DNA from: Pseudomonas nitroreducens
Lineage (GTDB): Bacteria > Pseudomonadota > Gammaproteobacteria > Pseudomonadales > Pseudomonadaceae
NCBI RefSeq assembly: GCF_014204515.1
Contig: NZ_JACHLI010000009.1
Coordinates: 124,001 to 188,000, forward strand
Length of the DNA: 64,000 bases
Reading direction: 5' to 3'
Shown here: positions 16,642 through 24,478 of the stretch, in pieces
How the letters are laid out: each line of letters begins with the position of its first letter
Position numbering within the stretch: the stretch's first letter is position 1
Translations under genes and position numbers: made by a program
Notes under the pieces: generated by a model
Databases searched by the model: none
What the model was told of the DNA's origin: nothing
The model's input: the letters and a program-made list of their open reading frames with translations, nothing else

Positions 16642-16877
16642 TTTCTTTGCCTGCCTTTTATACCTTCCTACGAAAGCCCCCATCGAAAGTTGCCCGCTTC
16701 GATCACTGCGATTGCGTGCTGGCCGTCTGACTTATCCTGTTAATTTTCCTATAAGTTTGCTGTGGGAACTTCTCCCGCGGTAGTGGTTCCTATTGCCCAT
16801 AGCCACTGGCCACGAGCGCCTGATAAGCTCGCGGCTTCATTACTTCAGCCATGACGGCGCAAAGACAAGGATTCAGC

Positions 16878-17624
16878 ATGAAACAACATCGGTTGGCGGC
16901 AGCGATCGCGCTGGTCGGCCTGGTTCTCGCGGGCTGCGACAAACAGGCCGCCGAAGTGGAACTCAAGACTCCTGCGCAGAAAGCCTCCTACGGCATCGGC
17001 CTGAACATGGGCAAGAGCCTCGCCCAGGAAGGCATGAATGACCTGGATTCGAAAGCCGTCGCCCTGGGTATCGAAGACGCCGTCGGCAAGCAGAAGCAGA
17101 AGCTGACCGACGAAGAGCTGACCGAGGCCTTCACCGCCCTGCAGAAGCGCGCTGAAGAGCAGGTCGCCAAGAAGAATTCCGAGGCGCTGGAAGCCGGCAA
17201 GAAATTCCTCGCCGAGAACGGCAAGCGTGACGGCGTGGTCACCACCAAGTCCGGCCTGCAGTATGAAGTCGTGAAGAAAGCCGACGGCGCGCAGCCCAAG
17301 GCCACCGACGTGGTCACCGTTCACTATGAAGGCAAGCTGGTCGATGGCACCGTGTTCGACAGCTCCATCCAGCGTGGCAGCCCGATCGACCTGCCGGTCG
17401 GCGGCGTGATCCCGGGTTGGGTCGAAGCCCTGCAACTGATGCACGTCGGCGAGAAGATCAAGCTGTTCATCCCCAGCGAGCTGGCCTACGGCGCGCAGAG
17501 CCCGAGCCCGACCATCCCGGCCAATTCGGTCCTGGTGTTCGACCTGGAGCTGCTGGCGATCAAGGACCCGAACCAGCCTGAAGCCGAAGCTCCTGCTCCG
17601 GCCGCGGAAGCGCCCAAGCAGTAA
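16878..17624 (+). CDS. FKBP-type peptidyl-prolyl cis-trans isomerase, lipoprotein
   Basis: 248 residues. Residues 1-20 are a lipoprotein signal with lipobox LVLAGC (Cys 20), so the mature protein is membrane anchored in the periplasm. An FKBP N-terminal dimerisation domain (~35-130, TPAQKASYGIGLNMGKSLAQEG) precedes the FKBP catalytic domain (~150-235, VTVHYEGKLVDGTVFDSSIQRG ... IPGWVEALQLMHVGEKIKLFIPSELAYG). It is like FkpA/Mip chaperone-isomerases that help fold envelope proteins. The C-terminal tail is Ala/Pro/Glu rich. I chose the ATG at 16878 (AAGGA upstream) because it begins the signal peptide; an earlier in-frame ATG at 16851 would add nine residues. Confidence 0.93.
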   Translation: MKQHRLAAAIALVGLVLAGCDKQAAEVELKTPAQKASYGIGLNMGKSLAQEGMNDLDSKAVALGIEDAVGKQKQKLTDEELTEAFTALQKRAEEQVAKKNSEALEAGKKFLAENGKRDGVVTTKSGLQYEVVKKADGAQPKATDVVTVHYEGKLVDGTVFDSSIQRGSPIDLPVGGVIPGWVEALQLMHVGEKIKLFIPSELAYGAQSPSPTIPANSVLVFDLELLAIKDPNQPEAEAPAPAAEAPKQ

Positions 17625-17645
17625 CTGAGTACCTTCGTACCAGAG

Positions 17646-17674
17646 AAAACGCCCCGTTACCCACGGGGCGTTTT
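17646..17674 (+). terminator. Rho-independent terminator after the FKBP gene
   Basis: Stem AAAACGCCCCGT / ACGGGGCGTTTT, loop TACCC, then CATTTTT. It lies 21 bp after the stop codon. Confidence 0.92.
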
Positions 17675-17998
17675 CATTTTTGCAGGAAGGGCTCTGGAAC
17701 GGCGCGCTGACCGTCGGGTCTGAAAGGGAGTAACCTGGGCCCTGGTGTTACCCTTATGCACATATATGACGCAGTTGAAACAATGTCCTCCCCTTGACAT
17801 TGACGAGCCCATCGCTTAGCCGCAACTGCATGATTTTTAACGCATTTGTAAGGCTGAACAAAAAATCGCCGATCTGTCTGCAGCCCTCATGGGGCGGGCG
17901 TTTGGGCGATATCGAGGGTGGCTTTCAACAGAGTTATCCACAGGAAAGGTGGATAACCTGAACCTGCCCTGTAAGAATTTTCCTTTTGAGGTGAACCC
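17675..17998. other. Intergenic region with promoter-like and DnaA-box elements
   Basis: 324 bp after the FKBP terminator with no coding signal. It contains a 7-bp inverted repeat CAATGTC (17781-17787) / GACATTG (17796-17802) that includes a TTGACA -35-like hexamer. It also holds the DnaA-box pair at 17933-17957 and a GAGG ribosome binding site before the DUF1232 gene. Confidence 0.6.
17933..17957. promoter_or_regulatory. Head-to-head pair of DnaA-box-like sites
   Basis: GTTATCCAC (17933-17941) and its exact inverse GTGGATAAC (17949-17957) are separated by 7 bp. The first site extends to TTATCCACA, the perfect DnaA-box consensus; the second reads TTATCCACC on the other strand, one mismatch. 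The pair ends 41 bp before the ATG of the DUF1232 gene. Control by DnaA is inference. Confidence 0.6.
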
Positions 17999-18424
17999 AT
18001 GAAAAAGCCTCCGGGATTCGACCGCTTCCTGAAGCTGGCCAGCCGCTTTATCGCCGGTGGCCGGGTGCCTGCGCTGCTGTTCGCGGTGGCGCGCAAGAGT
18101 GGCCGGATGAAACTGGCGGGGAGCGATCTGAAGCTGCTCCAGGAACTGCTGGTGGCCTGGGTGCGCGGTGATTATCGCGGCCTCAGTTCCCAGGCCCTGC
18201 TGTCGGTGGTGGCGGCCTTGCTGTACTTCCTTTCGCCGGTGGATCTGGTGCCGGACTGGCTGTTCGGTGTCGGCTTCCTCGACGACCTCGCCGTGCTGGC
18301 TTGGGTAGTGCGCCGCTGGCAGTCGGAGATCGATGCGTTCAAGGTCTGGCGCGACGGCCAGGGCGTGGAAACCCGCGAAGCGCTCAAGCGGCTGCCGTCG
18401 CCCGAAACGCTTCAGCGCCTCTGA
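17999..18424 (+). CDS. DUF1232 (YkvA-like) membrane protein
   Basis: 141 residues. The YkvA/DUF1232 core LLSVVAALLYFLSPVDLVPDWLFGVGFLDDLAVLAWVVRRW (~65-110) contains two short hydrophobic helices around the conserved SPVDLVPD turn. The N-terminus is basic (MKKPPGFDRFLKLASR). Function of the family is not established. The expression region holds an inverted DnaA-box pair. Its last 13 bp overlap the last codons of the convergent binding-protein gene. Confidence 0.85.
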   Translation: MKKPPGFDRFLKLASRFIAGGRVPALLFAVARKSGRMKLAGSDLKLLQELLVAWVRGDYRGLSSQALLSVVAALLYFLSPVDLVPDWLFGVGFLDDLAVLAWVVRRWQSEIDAFKVWRDGQGVETREALKRLPSPETLQRL

Positions 18425-19158
18425 CGCAGTCGCGCACTCTGCTCGCCGAGCAGGCGCTGGATCGAGCCGTCATCCACCATGGCCTGCAGCAGGGCGTCCA
18501 GGCGCTCGGCAGGGACCGGCAAGGACGGCCCGTAGGAGCAGTGGATCGAGTAGCGCTGCAGGCTGCTGCGGTTGATCGCCACCGGTAGCGCGGCATGCTC
18601 TGCCAGGAGGAATTCCAGCGGCCGGCGCATGTCGATCAGCGCGTCCAGGCGCCCGGCTTCGAGCATGTGCAGGCGGGTGTCGAGGTCGCGCACGTCGTCG
18701 CGCTTGGCCCGGCCTTCGGCGAAGGCCTGCATCAGCGCGGCGGGGTAGACATAGCCCAGGCTGGTGCCGACGCGGACCCCGCTGATCTGCGGCAGGTCCT
18801 GCAGCGGCGGGCGGTCGGCGCGCTGCGCCAGGGCGTCCTCTTCCTCGAACAGGCTGGGCGACCAGTGCAGCTTCTGCGGGGCCTTCATCCACTGCGGATT
18901 GTTGATGCACTGCAGGTCGATGGAGCCCTGTGCGAGGGCCGGCTCGACCCGCTTGTCCGGCGTCTCGACGAAGCGCACCGCCAGTCCCAGGCGCTGGCCG
19001 ACGCGCTCGCCCAGGTCGCGGATGAAGCCAGGGGCCAATTCATGGTCGATACTTTCCGCGTAGGGCATGCCGTTGCTGGGCGAATAGCCCCAGCGCAGTT
19101 CTTCGGCGCCGCACAGGGCGCTGGCCAGGCAAAGGCAGATCGGAAGGATGCGCTGCAA
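18412..19158 (-). CDS. Periplasmic substrate-binding protein (SBP_bac_3-like)
   Basis: About 248 residues if translation starts at the TTG at 19158, which gives a signal peptide (MQRILPICLCLASALCGA) followed by a type-3 solute-binding fold (EELRWGYSPSNGMPYAES ... LGERVGQRLGLAVRFVETPDKRVEPALAQGSIDLQC). A GGGGA element lies 9-10 bp upstream. The in-frame ATG at 19257 would overlap the divergent XRE gene and lacks a signal sequence, so I reject it. Related proteins bind amino acids or act as stand-alone sensors. No ABC permease is adjacent, so transport is uncertain. The 3' end overlaps the DUF1232 gene by 13 bp. Confidence 0.75.
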   Translation of the reverse strand: MQRILPICLCLASALCGAEELRWGYSPSNGMPYAESIDHELAPGFIRDLGERVGQRLGLAVRFVETPDKRVEPALAQGSIDLQCINNPQWMKAPQKLHWSPSLFEEEDALAQRADRPPLQDLPQISGVRVGTSLGYVYPAALMQAFAEGRAKRDDVRDLDTRLHMLEAGRLDALIDMRRPLEFLLAEHAALPVAINRSSLQRYSIHCSYGPSLPVPAERLDALLQAMVDDGSIQRLLGEQSARLRQRR

Positions 19159-19255
19159 GTCGGTCCCCGCGTCGGTGGGTGTGACGGCCGCAGCAGTATA
19201 GCCGGCACAGGCGCCCGCCAGGCTGTTAAGATGGCCGCCTGCAAGGAGTGTTGTC

Positions 19256-19573
19256 ATGAACGTGCAAGTGATAATGCGTGACGGCGAAGCGGAGTACGCC
19301 GTAGTTCCCTGGGCCGAGTATCAGGCATTGCTGGCCGCCGCCGGACGAGGCTCCGCCCAATTGGTCAAACCGGCTGCCGCGCCAGTGTTTGACGAGAAGC
19401 CGGACTGGAAAAAACTGCGTGAAGCCCGCGGCCTGTCCCTCGAGGCGCTGGCGCGTTCGGTGGGCGTCAGCCCGTCCTATCTGGAGATGATCGAGAGCGG
19501 CGAGCGCGAAGCCAGCGACGCCATCCAGCATGGCCTGCGTCGTGCCCTGGGCACTGGGGAGTCGGCTTCTTGA
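19256..19573 (+). CDS. Small XRE-type helix-turn-helix protein
   Basis: 105 residues. The N-terminal ~30 residues (MNVQVIMRDGEAEYAVVPWAEYQALLAAAG) look like the beta-strand/helix dimerisation arm of antitoxin-type proteins. Residues ~50-100 are a Cro/CI helix-turn-helix (LREARGLSLEALARSVGVSPSYLEMIESGEREA). AAGGAG is well placed before the ATG. Its stop overlaps the start of the next gene, so the two are translationally coupled. No recognisable toxin follows. PAO1 has a counterpart in the same place, so it is probably a conserved regulator. Confidence 0.8.
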   Translation: MNVQVIMRDGEAEYAVVPWAEYQALLAAAGRGSAQLVKPAAAPVFDEKPDWKKLREARGLSLEALARSVGVSPSYLEMIESGEREASDAIQHGLRRALGTGESAS

Positions 19574-19935
19574 GCGTGCAGATCAGTCGCAAGCATTGGG
19601 AAGGCCTGCTCGGCGAGCTGGAAGATGCCCGCCGCCAGCGCCATCTGTTGACCTACCGGGCGCTGATCGAGCGCCTGCAATTGCCGACTCCGGCGATGAC
19701 CGTACTGACCGCCGCGCTGGAGCACCTAGCGGCGCTGGATGCCCGCGCCGGCCGACCGCTGCGCAGTTCGCTGGTGATCAGCCAGGGCGCCAGTCGCCTG
19801 CCGCGCACCGGATTCTTCGAGTGCGTCGAACGTCTGGGGCGTTTTTCCGGCGCGCCGGATGGCCCGGCGGCGGCTGGCTGGCATGCGGCGGAAGTGGTGC
19901 GGGTGTTCGAGTTCGAGTACCCCGAGGAGCTCTGA
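19570..19935 (+). CDS. Conserved hypothetical protein, coupled to the XRE gene
   Basis: 121 residues from a TTG start at 19570 that overlaps the preceding TGA (19571-19573); a GTG at 19576 is a close alternative. I do not recognise the family. It is soluble, with helices in the first 60 residues (ISRKHWEGLLGELEDARRQRHLLTYRALIERL) and no signal peptide, membrane segment or metal motif. The middle gene of a three-gene chain with the XRE protein and the Sel1-repeat protein. Function unknown. Confidence 0.65.
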   Translation: MSVQISRKHWEGLLGELEDARRQRHLLTYRALIERLQLPTPAMTVLTAALEHLAALDARAGRPLRSSLVISQGASRLPRTGFFECVERLGRFSGAPDGPAAAGWHAAEVVRVFEFEYPEEL

Positions 19936-19936
19936 C

Positions 19937-20422
19937 GTGGCGACACCCCGCGAGCTGTTCTGGCGTTTGCGTGCGCGCTTGAGTTACGCCGTGGCGCGTC
20001 GCCTGATGGGCTGGCCGTGGATGGTGCGCCAGCCGCGCTCTTGGGCCTGGATGCAGGGGCAGTTCTCGCGCATGGCCGCCCTGGGCGATGTCGGCGCCCA
20101 GAGTTTCTACGGGCACCTGCTGCTGTTCCGTGGCCAGGGCCTGGGTGCCCGCGAGGAAGGTCTGCGGTTGCTCCGCCTGGCCGCCGCGGCGGGCGATCAC
20201 AAGGCGGCCTATCAGGTCGGCGTGCAATCGCTCAAGGGCGATACCCGCCATGCCGGTGATGCGCAGGAGGCTGCTCGCTTCTGGAGTCAGGCCGCCGAAG
20301 CGGGTCACCCGCTGGCGGCACGCAGGCTCGGCGAGCTGTACCGCAGTGGCGGACCCGGACTTGAGCCGGATGGCGCCCAGGCCGAGCGCTACGAGGCGCG
20401 CGCCCGCCAGCTCGGGCTCTGA
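19937..20422 (+). CDS. Sel1-repeat protein
   Basis: 161 residues from a GTG at 19937 with GAGGAG ideally placed upstream; an earlier in-frame ATG at 19859 lies inside the preceding gene and is rejected. Two or three Sel1-like (TPR-related) repeats cover residues ~55-155 (AREEGLRLLRLAAAAGDHKAAYQVGVQSLKG, DAQEAARFWSQAAEAGHPLAARRLGELYRSG). Such repeats mediate protein-protein contacts. The N-terminus is basic with a weak amphipathic helix and no cleavable signal. It ends 1 bp before the convergent EAL/GGDEF gene. Confidence 0.8.
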   Translation: MATPRELFWRLRARLSYAVARRLMGWPWMVRQPRSWAWMQGQFSRMAALGDVGAQSFYGHLLLFRGQGLGAREEGLRLLRLAAAAGDHKAAYQVGVQSLKGDTRHAGDAQEAARFWSQAAEAGHPLAARRLGELYRSGGPGLEPDGAQAERYEARARQLGL

Positions 20423-20423
20423 A

Positions 20424-22172
20424 TCACTCCGCGGTAAGCACGTGCAGGCTGTAGCCGGGCATTTCCTTGGCGTGCCGCTTGGCTTCCGAGGCCATGCCGG
20501 CCAGCTGGCTGGCATCCAGGCGCTGGCCGGCGCCACTCTTCACGTGCACCACGCCGATCGACAGTGACAGCAGCGGATACTCCTCGCGTCGCCCCTGGCG
20601 GTTGTGGGAGACGAAGCAGCCTGCTTCCAGGTGTTCGCGGCTGTAGAAGCGCCGGCACTGGCCCTGGAAATCCTCCAGCAGGTGATCGAGCCGCTCGCGC
20701 CAGTCCGGCGTCCCCAACACCAGCATGAAGTCGTCGCCGCCGATGTGGCCGACGAAGTCCCGCGTCGGGTCGACGCGCTCGCCCAGGCACTGCGCCAGGC
20801 ACAGCAGCACTTCGTCGCCGCGTGCGTAGCCGTAGAGGTCGTTGAAGGGCTTGAAGCTGTCGATGTCGACGTAGCACACCACTGCTTCGCGCCCTTGTTG
20901 CAGTACGCGTGTCAGGCACTGCTGGATCGGCACGTTGCCCGGCAGCAGGGTCAGCGGGTTGGCATGGCGGGCCTGGCGGATCTTCAGCTCGGTGATCAGC
21001 TTGAGCACGTCGATGACCCGTCCCAGGCCCAGGTAGCGGCCGTTCAGGGTGATGATGAAATCTTCCTCGATACGCTGCCGCGCGCGGCTGGTGAGCAGGC
21101 GGCTGACCTGTTGCAGGGACTGGCTGCGCTCCACCGCGAGGAAGTCGCTGCTCATCAGTCGGCTGATCGGTTTGCGCGCATACAGCTCCGGCGCAAACGG
21201 CTTGAGCAGGGCGTCGGACAGCGCATGGCGATGGACGATGCCGACCGGCTGGTCGTGGCGGTCGAGCACCGCCAGGGAGTTCAGGTTGGCCTGGGCGCGG
21301 AAGGCCTCCAGCACATCGCCGATGGGTGTGCTGTCAGGGACCGCCGGCTGCTCCATGAGCAGCGGCTGGAGGTCGGATTGATCTTCGGCAAGCAGCGAGC
21401 CGGCATTGTCGACTTCCGGCAGCAGGCTGCGCGCATCGCGCGGCGGAGTCTCGGCGGGACGGCCGAGCAGGTAGCCCTGCACCAGGTCCACGCCCATTTC
21501 CGACAGCACCGCCAGTTCCTCGGGAATCTCGATGCCTTCGGCGATCACCTGGGCGCGGGAGGCGTGGGCCATCTTCAGGATCGAGCCGACGAACTCGCGC
21601 TTCACCGCATCCAGGTGGATGCCTTCGATGAAGTGACGGTCGATCTTCACGTAGTCCGGGCGCAGTTCGGACCACAGGCGCAGGCTGGAGTAGCCGGCGC
21701 CCAGGTCGTCCAGGGCGATAGAGAAGCCCATGGCGCGGTAGTGGTGCAGCGCGGTGTCGAGCAGGTTGTAGTCTTCGATGGGGGTCTGCTCGGTCAGCTC
21801 GATCACCACGTCGCTGGGCGAGATGCCGAAGGTCTGCAACAGCTGCAGGGTGCGGCCGGGCTGGTGGGTCGGCTCCAGCAGCGACTCGGGCGAGACGTTG
21901 AGGAACAGCTTGCCGGCCAGCCGCAGGTCGCGAAAGCGCGCGCAGGCCTTGCGTCGACAGAGCAGTTCCAGCTGGCTCAGGCGGCCGCTGCTGCGGGCGA
22001 TGCTGAACAGCGGCAGGGGAGAATGCAGGGGGCCGTTGGACGGGCCGCGGGTGAGGGCTTCGTAGCCCACCAGGCGCCTTTCGGAGAGCGACAGGATGGG
22101 CTGGAACAGGCAGTGCAGGTCGCCGTGAGCGAGGATCTGATCCAGTGCGCTCAACTGCTCGGTGACGGTCAT
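20424..22172 (-). CDS. EAL-CBS-GGDEF cyclic-di-GMP protein
   Basis: 582 residues in the order EAL (~15-245), a CBS pair (~265-390) and GGDEF (~420-580). The EAL domain looks catalytic: YEALTRG, NVSPESLL, ELTEQ, DDLGAGYSSL, KIDRHFI, AEGIE and QGYLLGRP are all present. The GGDEF signature reads GGDDF with histidine instead of arginine before it, so cyclase activity is doubtful and GTP sensing is possible. I see no membrane segment. I chose the ATG at 22172 over a TTG nine codons upstream that abuts the prc terminator. Similar to PAO1 PA3258 by context. Likely a phosphodiesterase modulated by CBS ligands (inference). Confidence 0.88.
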   Translation of the reverse strand: MTVTEQLSALDQILAHGDLHCLFQPILSLSERRLVGYEALTRGPSNGPLHSPLPLFSIARSSGRLSQLELLCRRKACARFRDLRLAGKLFLNVSPESLLEPTHQPGRTLQLLQTFGISPSDVVIELTEQTPIEDYNLLDTALHHYRAMGFSIALDDLGAGYSSLRLWSELRPDYVKIDRHFIEGIHLDAVKREFVGSILKMAHASRAQVIAEGIEIPEELAVLSEMGVDLVQGYLLGRPAETPPRDARSLLPEVDNAGSLLAEDQSDLQPLLMEQPAVPDSTPIGDVLEAFRAQANLNSLAVLDRHDQPVGIVHRHALSDALLKPFAPELYARKPISRLMSSDFLAVERSQSLQQVSRLLTSRARQRIEEDFIITLNGRYLGLGRVIDVLKLITELKIRQARHANPLTLLPGNVPIQQCLTRVLQQGREAVVCYVDIDSFKPFNDLYGYARGDEVLLCLAQCLGERVDPTRDFVGHIGGDDFMLVLGTPDWRERLDHLLEDFQGQCRRFYSREHLEAGCFVSHNRQGRREEYPLLSLSIGVVHVKSGAGQRLDASQLAGMASEAKRHAKEMPGYSLHVLTAE

Positions 22173-22200
22173 GACGGTTCTCGGTGGCTGGAATAGCAAA

Positions 22201-22218
22201 AGGCCGGTATACCGGCCC
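22201..22218 (-). terminator. Rho-independent terminator of prc
   Basis: Palindromic stem GGCCGG-TATA-CCGGCC (22202-22217), read on the minus strand and followed by TTTTGCT. It separates prc from the EAL/GGDEF gene on the same strand. Confidence 0.85.
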
Positions 22219-22261
22219 TTTGCATTTCACGACAGCGTCATGACTGTTTCATTACAGCTGC

Positions 22262-24340
22262 TCAGTGTTTGGCGACCTGGGAGTCCAGATTCAGGAAATC
22301 GATCAGGATGTGCCCGGACTCGGTCAGGTAGGCGTCGTCCTCCGGCTTGGTCTTGTCCTCTTCCGGCAGGGCGTTCTCGTCTTCCTTCTTCAGCTCCTTG
22401 AGCGGCTCCTGGCCCTTGGATTTGCGCAGGGCATTCTCCATGGCCAGCTGGCGGTTCTCGATGCTGGTCTGCTGGGCACGACGCTTGGCTTCGTTGAGGC
22501 TGACGGTCTTCTCCTTCATCAGCTCCTGGGCCAGCGCCAGGCGCTCGCGGGCGTAGACGAAGTCGGCGTTGTGCTCGGTGCGTGCATCGTGACGGCTGCG
22601 CAGCTGGTCGAGGAACGGCTTGAACGGATCGGCCTGGGCCTTGAGCACCGGCTTGATGGTGTCCCACGGCATGGAGTCGGGCAGGGCGCTCTCGCCGATT
22701 TCCTTGTCGTCGACGATGGACGGATAGCCGATGTCCGGGATCACGCCCTGGTGCTGGGTGCTCTGGCCGGAGACGCGGTAGAACTTGGCCAGGGTCAGCT
22801 TCAGCTCGCCATGGTTGAGCGGCTGGATGGTCTGCACGGTGCCCTTGCCAAAGGTCTGGCCGCCGACGATCAGTGCGCGGTGGTAGTCCTGCATGGCGCC
22901 GGCGAAGATCTCCGAAGCCGAGGCGGACAGGCGGTTGACCAGCACGGTCATCGGGCCGGTGTAGAAGGCCTTGCCCTCGTCGTCATTGAGCACGTCGACG
23001 CGGCCGTCGCTGTTGCGCACCAGCACGGTCGGACCCTGGTCGATGAACAGGCCGGTCAGCTCGGTGGCTTCCTGCAGGGAGCCGCCGCCGTTGTTGCGCA
23101 GGTCGATGACGATGCCGTCGACCTTGTCCTTCTGCAGCTCGCCGATCAGCTTCTTGACGTCGCGGGTGGTGGACTTGTAGTCCGGATCGCCAGCGCGGTA
23201 GGCCTTGAAGTCGAGGTAGAACGCCGGCACGTCGATGATGCCCAGCTTGTAGTTCTTGCCTTCGTGGTCAATGGTGATTTCCGACTTCTTCGCCGCCTGG
23301 TCTTCCAGCTTCACCGCCTCGCGGGTGATGGTGACGATCTTGCTGGTCTGGTCGTTCGGCGCGTTGGTCGACGGAATCACTTCCAGGCGGACCTGCGAGC
23401 CTTTCGGACCGCGGATCAGCTTGACCACTTCATCCAGGCGCCAGCCGACCACGTCGACCATCTCGCCCTTGCCCTGGGCAACGCCGATGATCTTGTCGGA
23501 GGTAGCGATCTGCTTGCTCTTCTCGGCGGGGCCGGCGGGAACGAGGCGCACGACCTTGACGTAGTCGTTGTCGCTCTGCAGCACCGCGCCGATGCCTTCC
23601 AGCGAGAGGCTCATGTTGATGTCGAAGTTTTCCGCGCTGTCCGGCGACAGGTACTGGGTGTGCGGATCGTAGGTCTGGGCGAAGGCGTTGATGTAGGCCT
23701 GGAAGATGTCTTCGCTGCGGGTCTGCTCCAGGCGCATCAGCTGATTCTTGTAGCGCTTGGTCAGCTGTTCCTGGATGGCCTTGTTGTCCTTGCCGGCGAT
23801 CTTCAGGCGCAGGACCTCGTCCTTCACCTTCTTGCGCCACAGGTCGTCCAGCGCGGCGCTGTCCTTGGCCCAGGGCGACTTCTCGCGGTCGATTTCCAGC
23901 GACTCGTCCTTGGTGAAGTCCATCTTGTCGACGCCCTTGTTCAGGGTCGCCAGGGCGAAGTCCAGGCGCTCTTTCAGGCGGTCCAGGTGACGCTTGTAGA
24001 TGGTGAAGCCGGGTTCCAGCTCGCCACTCTTGAGGAAGTCGTCGAACTGGGTGCGCCAGGGCGCGAACTGGTCGATGTCGGCCTGGGTGAAATACATCCG
24101 CGCCGGATCGAGGGTCTTCAGGTAGCTGTCGTAGATTTTCGCCGAGCGCTCGTCGTTCAGCGGCGGCTTGTTGTAGTGATGGCGCTTGAGCAGCTCAACG
24201 ATGTTGAGGCTGGCGATCACCTGATCCCGGTCGGGCTGCAGGCCGTCCCAGACATTCGGGCTGGTGGTAGCCGCGAACGAGGAAAAGGCGGTTGCGCCGA
24301 GGATGAACAACAGGGCGGTACGGGGCAAAAATCGCTTCAT
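22262..24340 (-). CDS. prc: Carboxy-terminal processing (tail-specific) protease Prc / AlgO
   Basis: 692 residues with a signal peptide (MKRFLPRTALLFILGATAFSSFA). Domain order: N-terminal NSD-like helical region, a PDZ domain (SLEGIGAVLQSDNDYVKVVRL), the S41 protease core with the Ser (VNRLSASASEIFAGAM) and Lys (GGQTFGKGTVQ) dyad, and a C-terminal helical region with a charged tail. Periplasmic serine protease. In P. aeruginosa it is known to take part in MucA cleavage and so in alginate control. The ATG at 24340 starts the signal peptide directly. An in-frame ATG at 24373 would add 11 residues and has an equally weak ribosome binding site. Confidence 0.95.
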   Translation of the reverse strand: MKRFLPRTALLFILGATAFSSFAATTSPNVWDGLQPDRDQVIASLNIVELLKRHHYNKPPLNDERSAKIYDSYLKTLDPARMYFTQADIDQFAPWRTQFDDFLKSGELEPGFTIYKRHLDRLKERLDFALATLNKGVDKMDFTKDESLEIDREKSPWAKDSAALDDLWRKKVKDEVLRLKIAGKDNKAIQEQLTKRYKNQLMRLEQTRSEDIFQAYINAFAQTYDPHTQYLSPDSAENFDINMSLSLEGIGAVLQSDNDYVKVVRLVPAGPAEKSKQIATSDKIIGVAQGKGEMVDVVGWRLDEVVKLIRGPKGSQVRLEVIPSTNAPNDQTSKIVTITREAVKLEDQAAKKSEITIDHEGKNYKLGIIDVPAFYLDFKAYRAGDPDYKSTTRDVKKLIGELQKDKVDGIVIDLRNNGGGSLQEATELTGLFIDQGPTVLVRNSDGRVDVLNDDEGKAFYTGPMTVLVNRLSASASEIFAGAMQDYHRALIVGGQTFGKGTVQTIQPLNHGELKLTLAKFYRVSGQSTQHQGVIPDIGYPSIVDDKEIGESALPDSMPWDTIKPVLKAQADPFKPFLDQLRSRHDARTEHNADFVYARERLALAQELMKEKTVSLNEAKRRAQQTSIENRQLAMENALRKSKGQEPLKELKKEDENALPEEDKTKPEDDAYLTESGHILIDFLNLDSQVAKH

Positions 24341-24430
24341 GCTGATTCGACTGATCGCGGAGTTATGACGCATATTAGGCCTTAATTGGCGGCGCCGGGT
24401 TCAATCGCAGGTGAATTCGGCGCGAAGAAA

Positions 24431-24455
24431 GGGCCCGACCTTACGGATCGGGCCC
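24431..24455 (-). other. GC-rich hairpin at the prc / oxidoreductase divergent promoter
   Basis: Inverted repeat GGGCCCGA (24431-24438) / TCGGGCCC (24448-24455). On the minus strand it is followed by TTTCTTC, terminator-like, although no minus-strand gene ends here. It sits 24 bp before the GTG of the oxidoreductase gene. Confidence 0.55.
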
Positions 24456-24478
24456 TGCGAAGTCACTATGGAGGCAGC

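Noticed and set aside
17933..17957. DnaA boxes as part of a replication origin
   Set aside because: Only two boxes, no AT-rich unwinding element and no dnaA, dnaN, gyrB or parAB nearby. A regulatory site is more likely.
22265..24385. A 706-codon plus-strand frame opposite prc
   Set aside because: Same high-GC mirror artefact; prc on the minus strand has full catalytic motifs and signal peptide.
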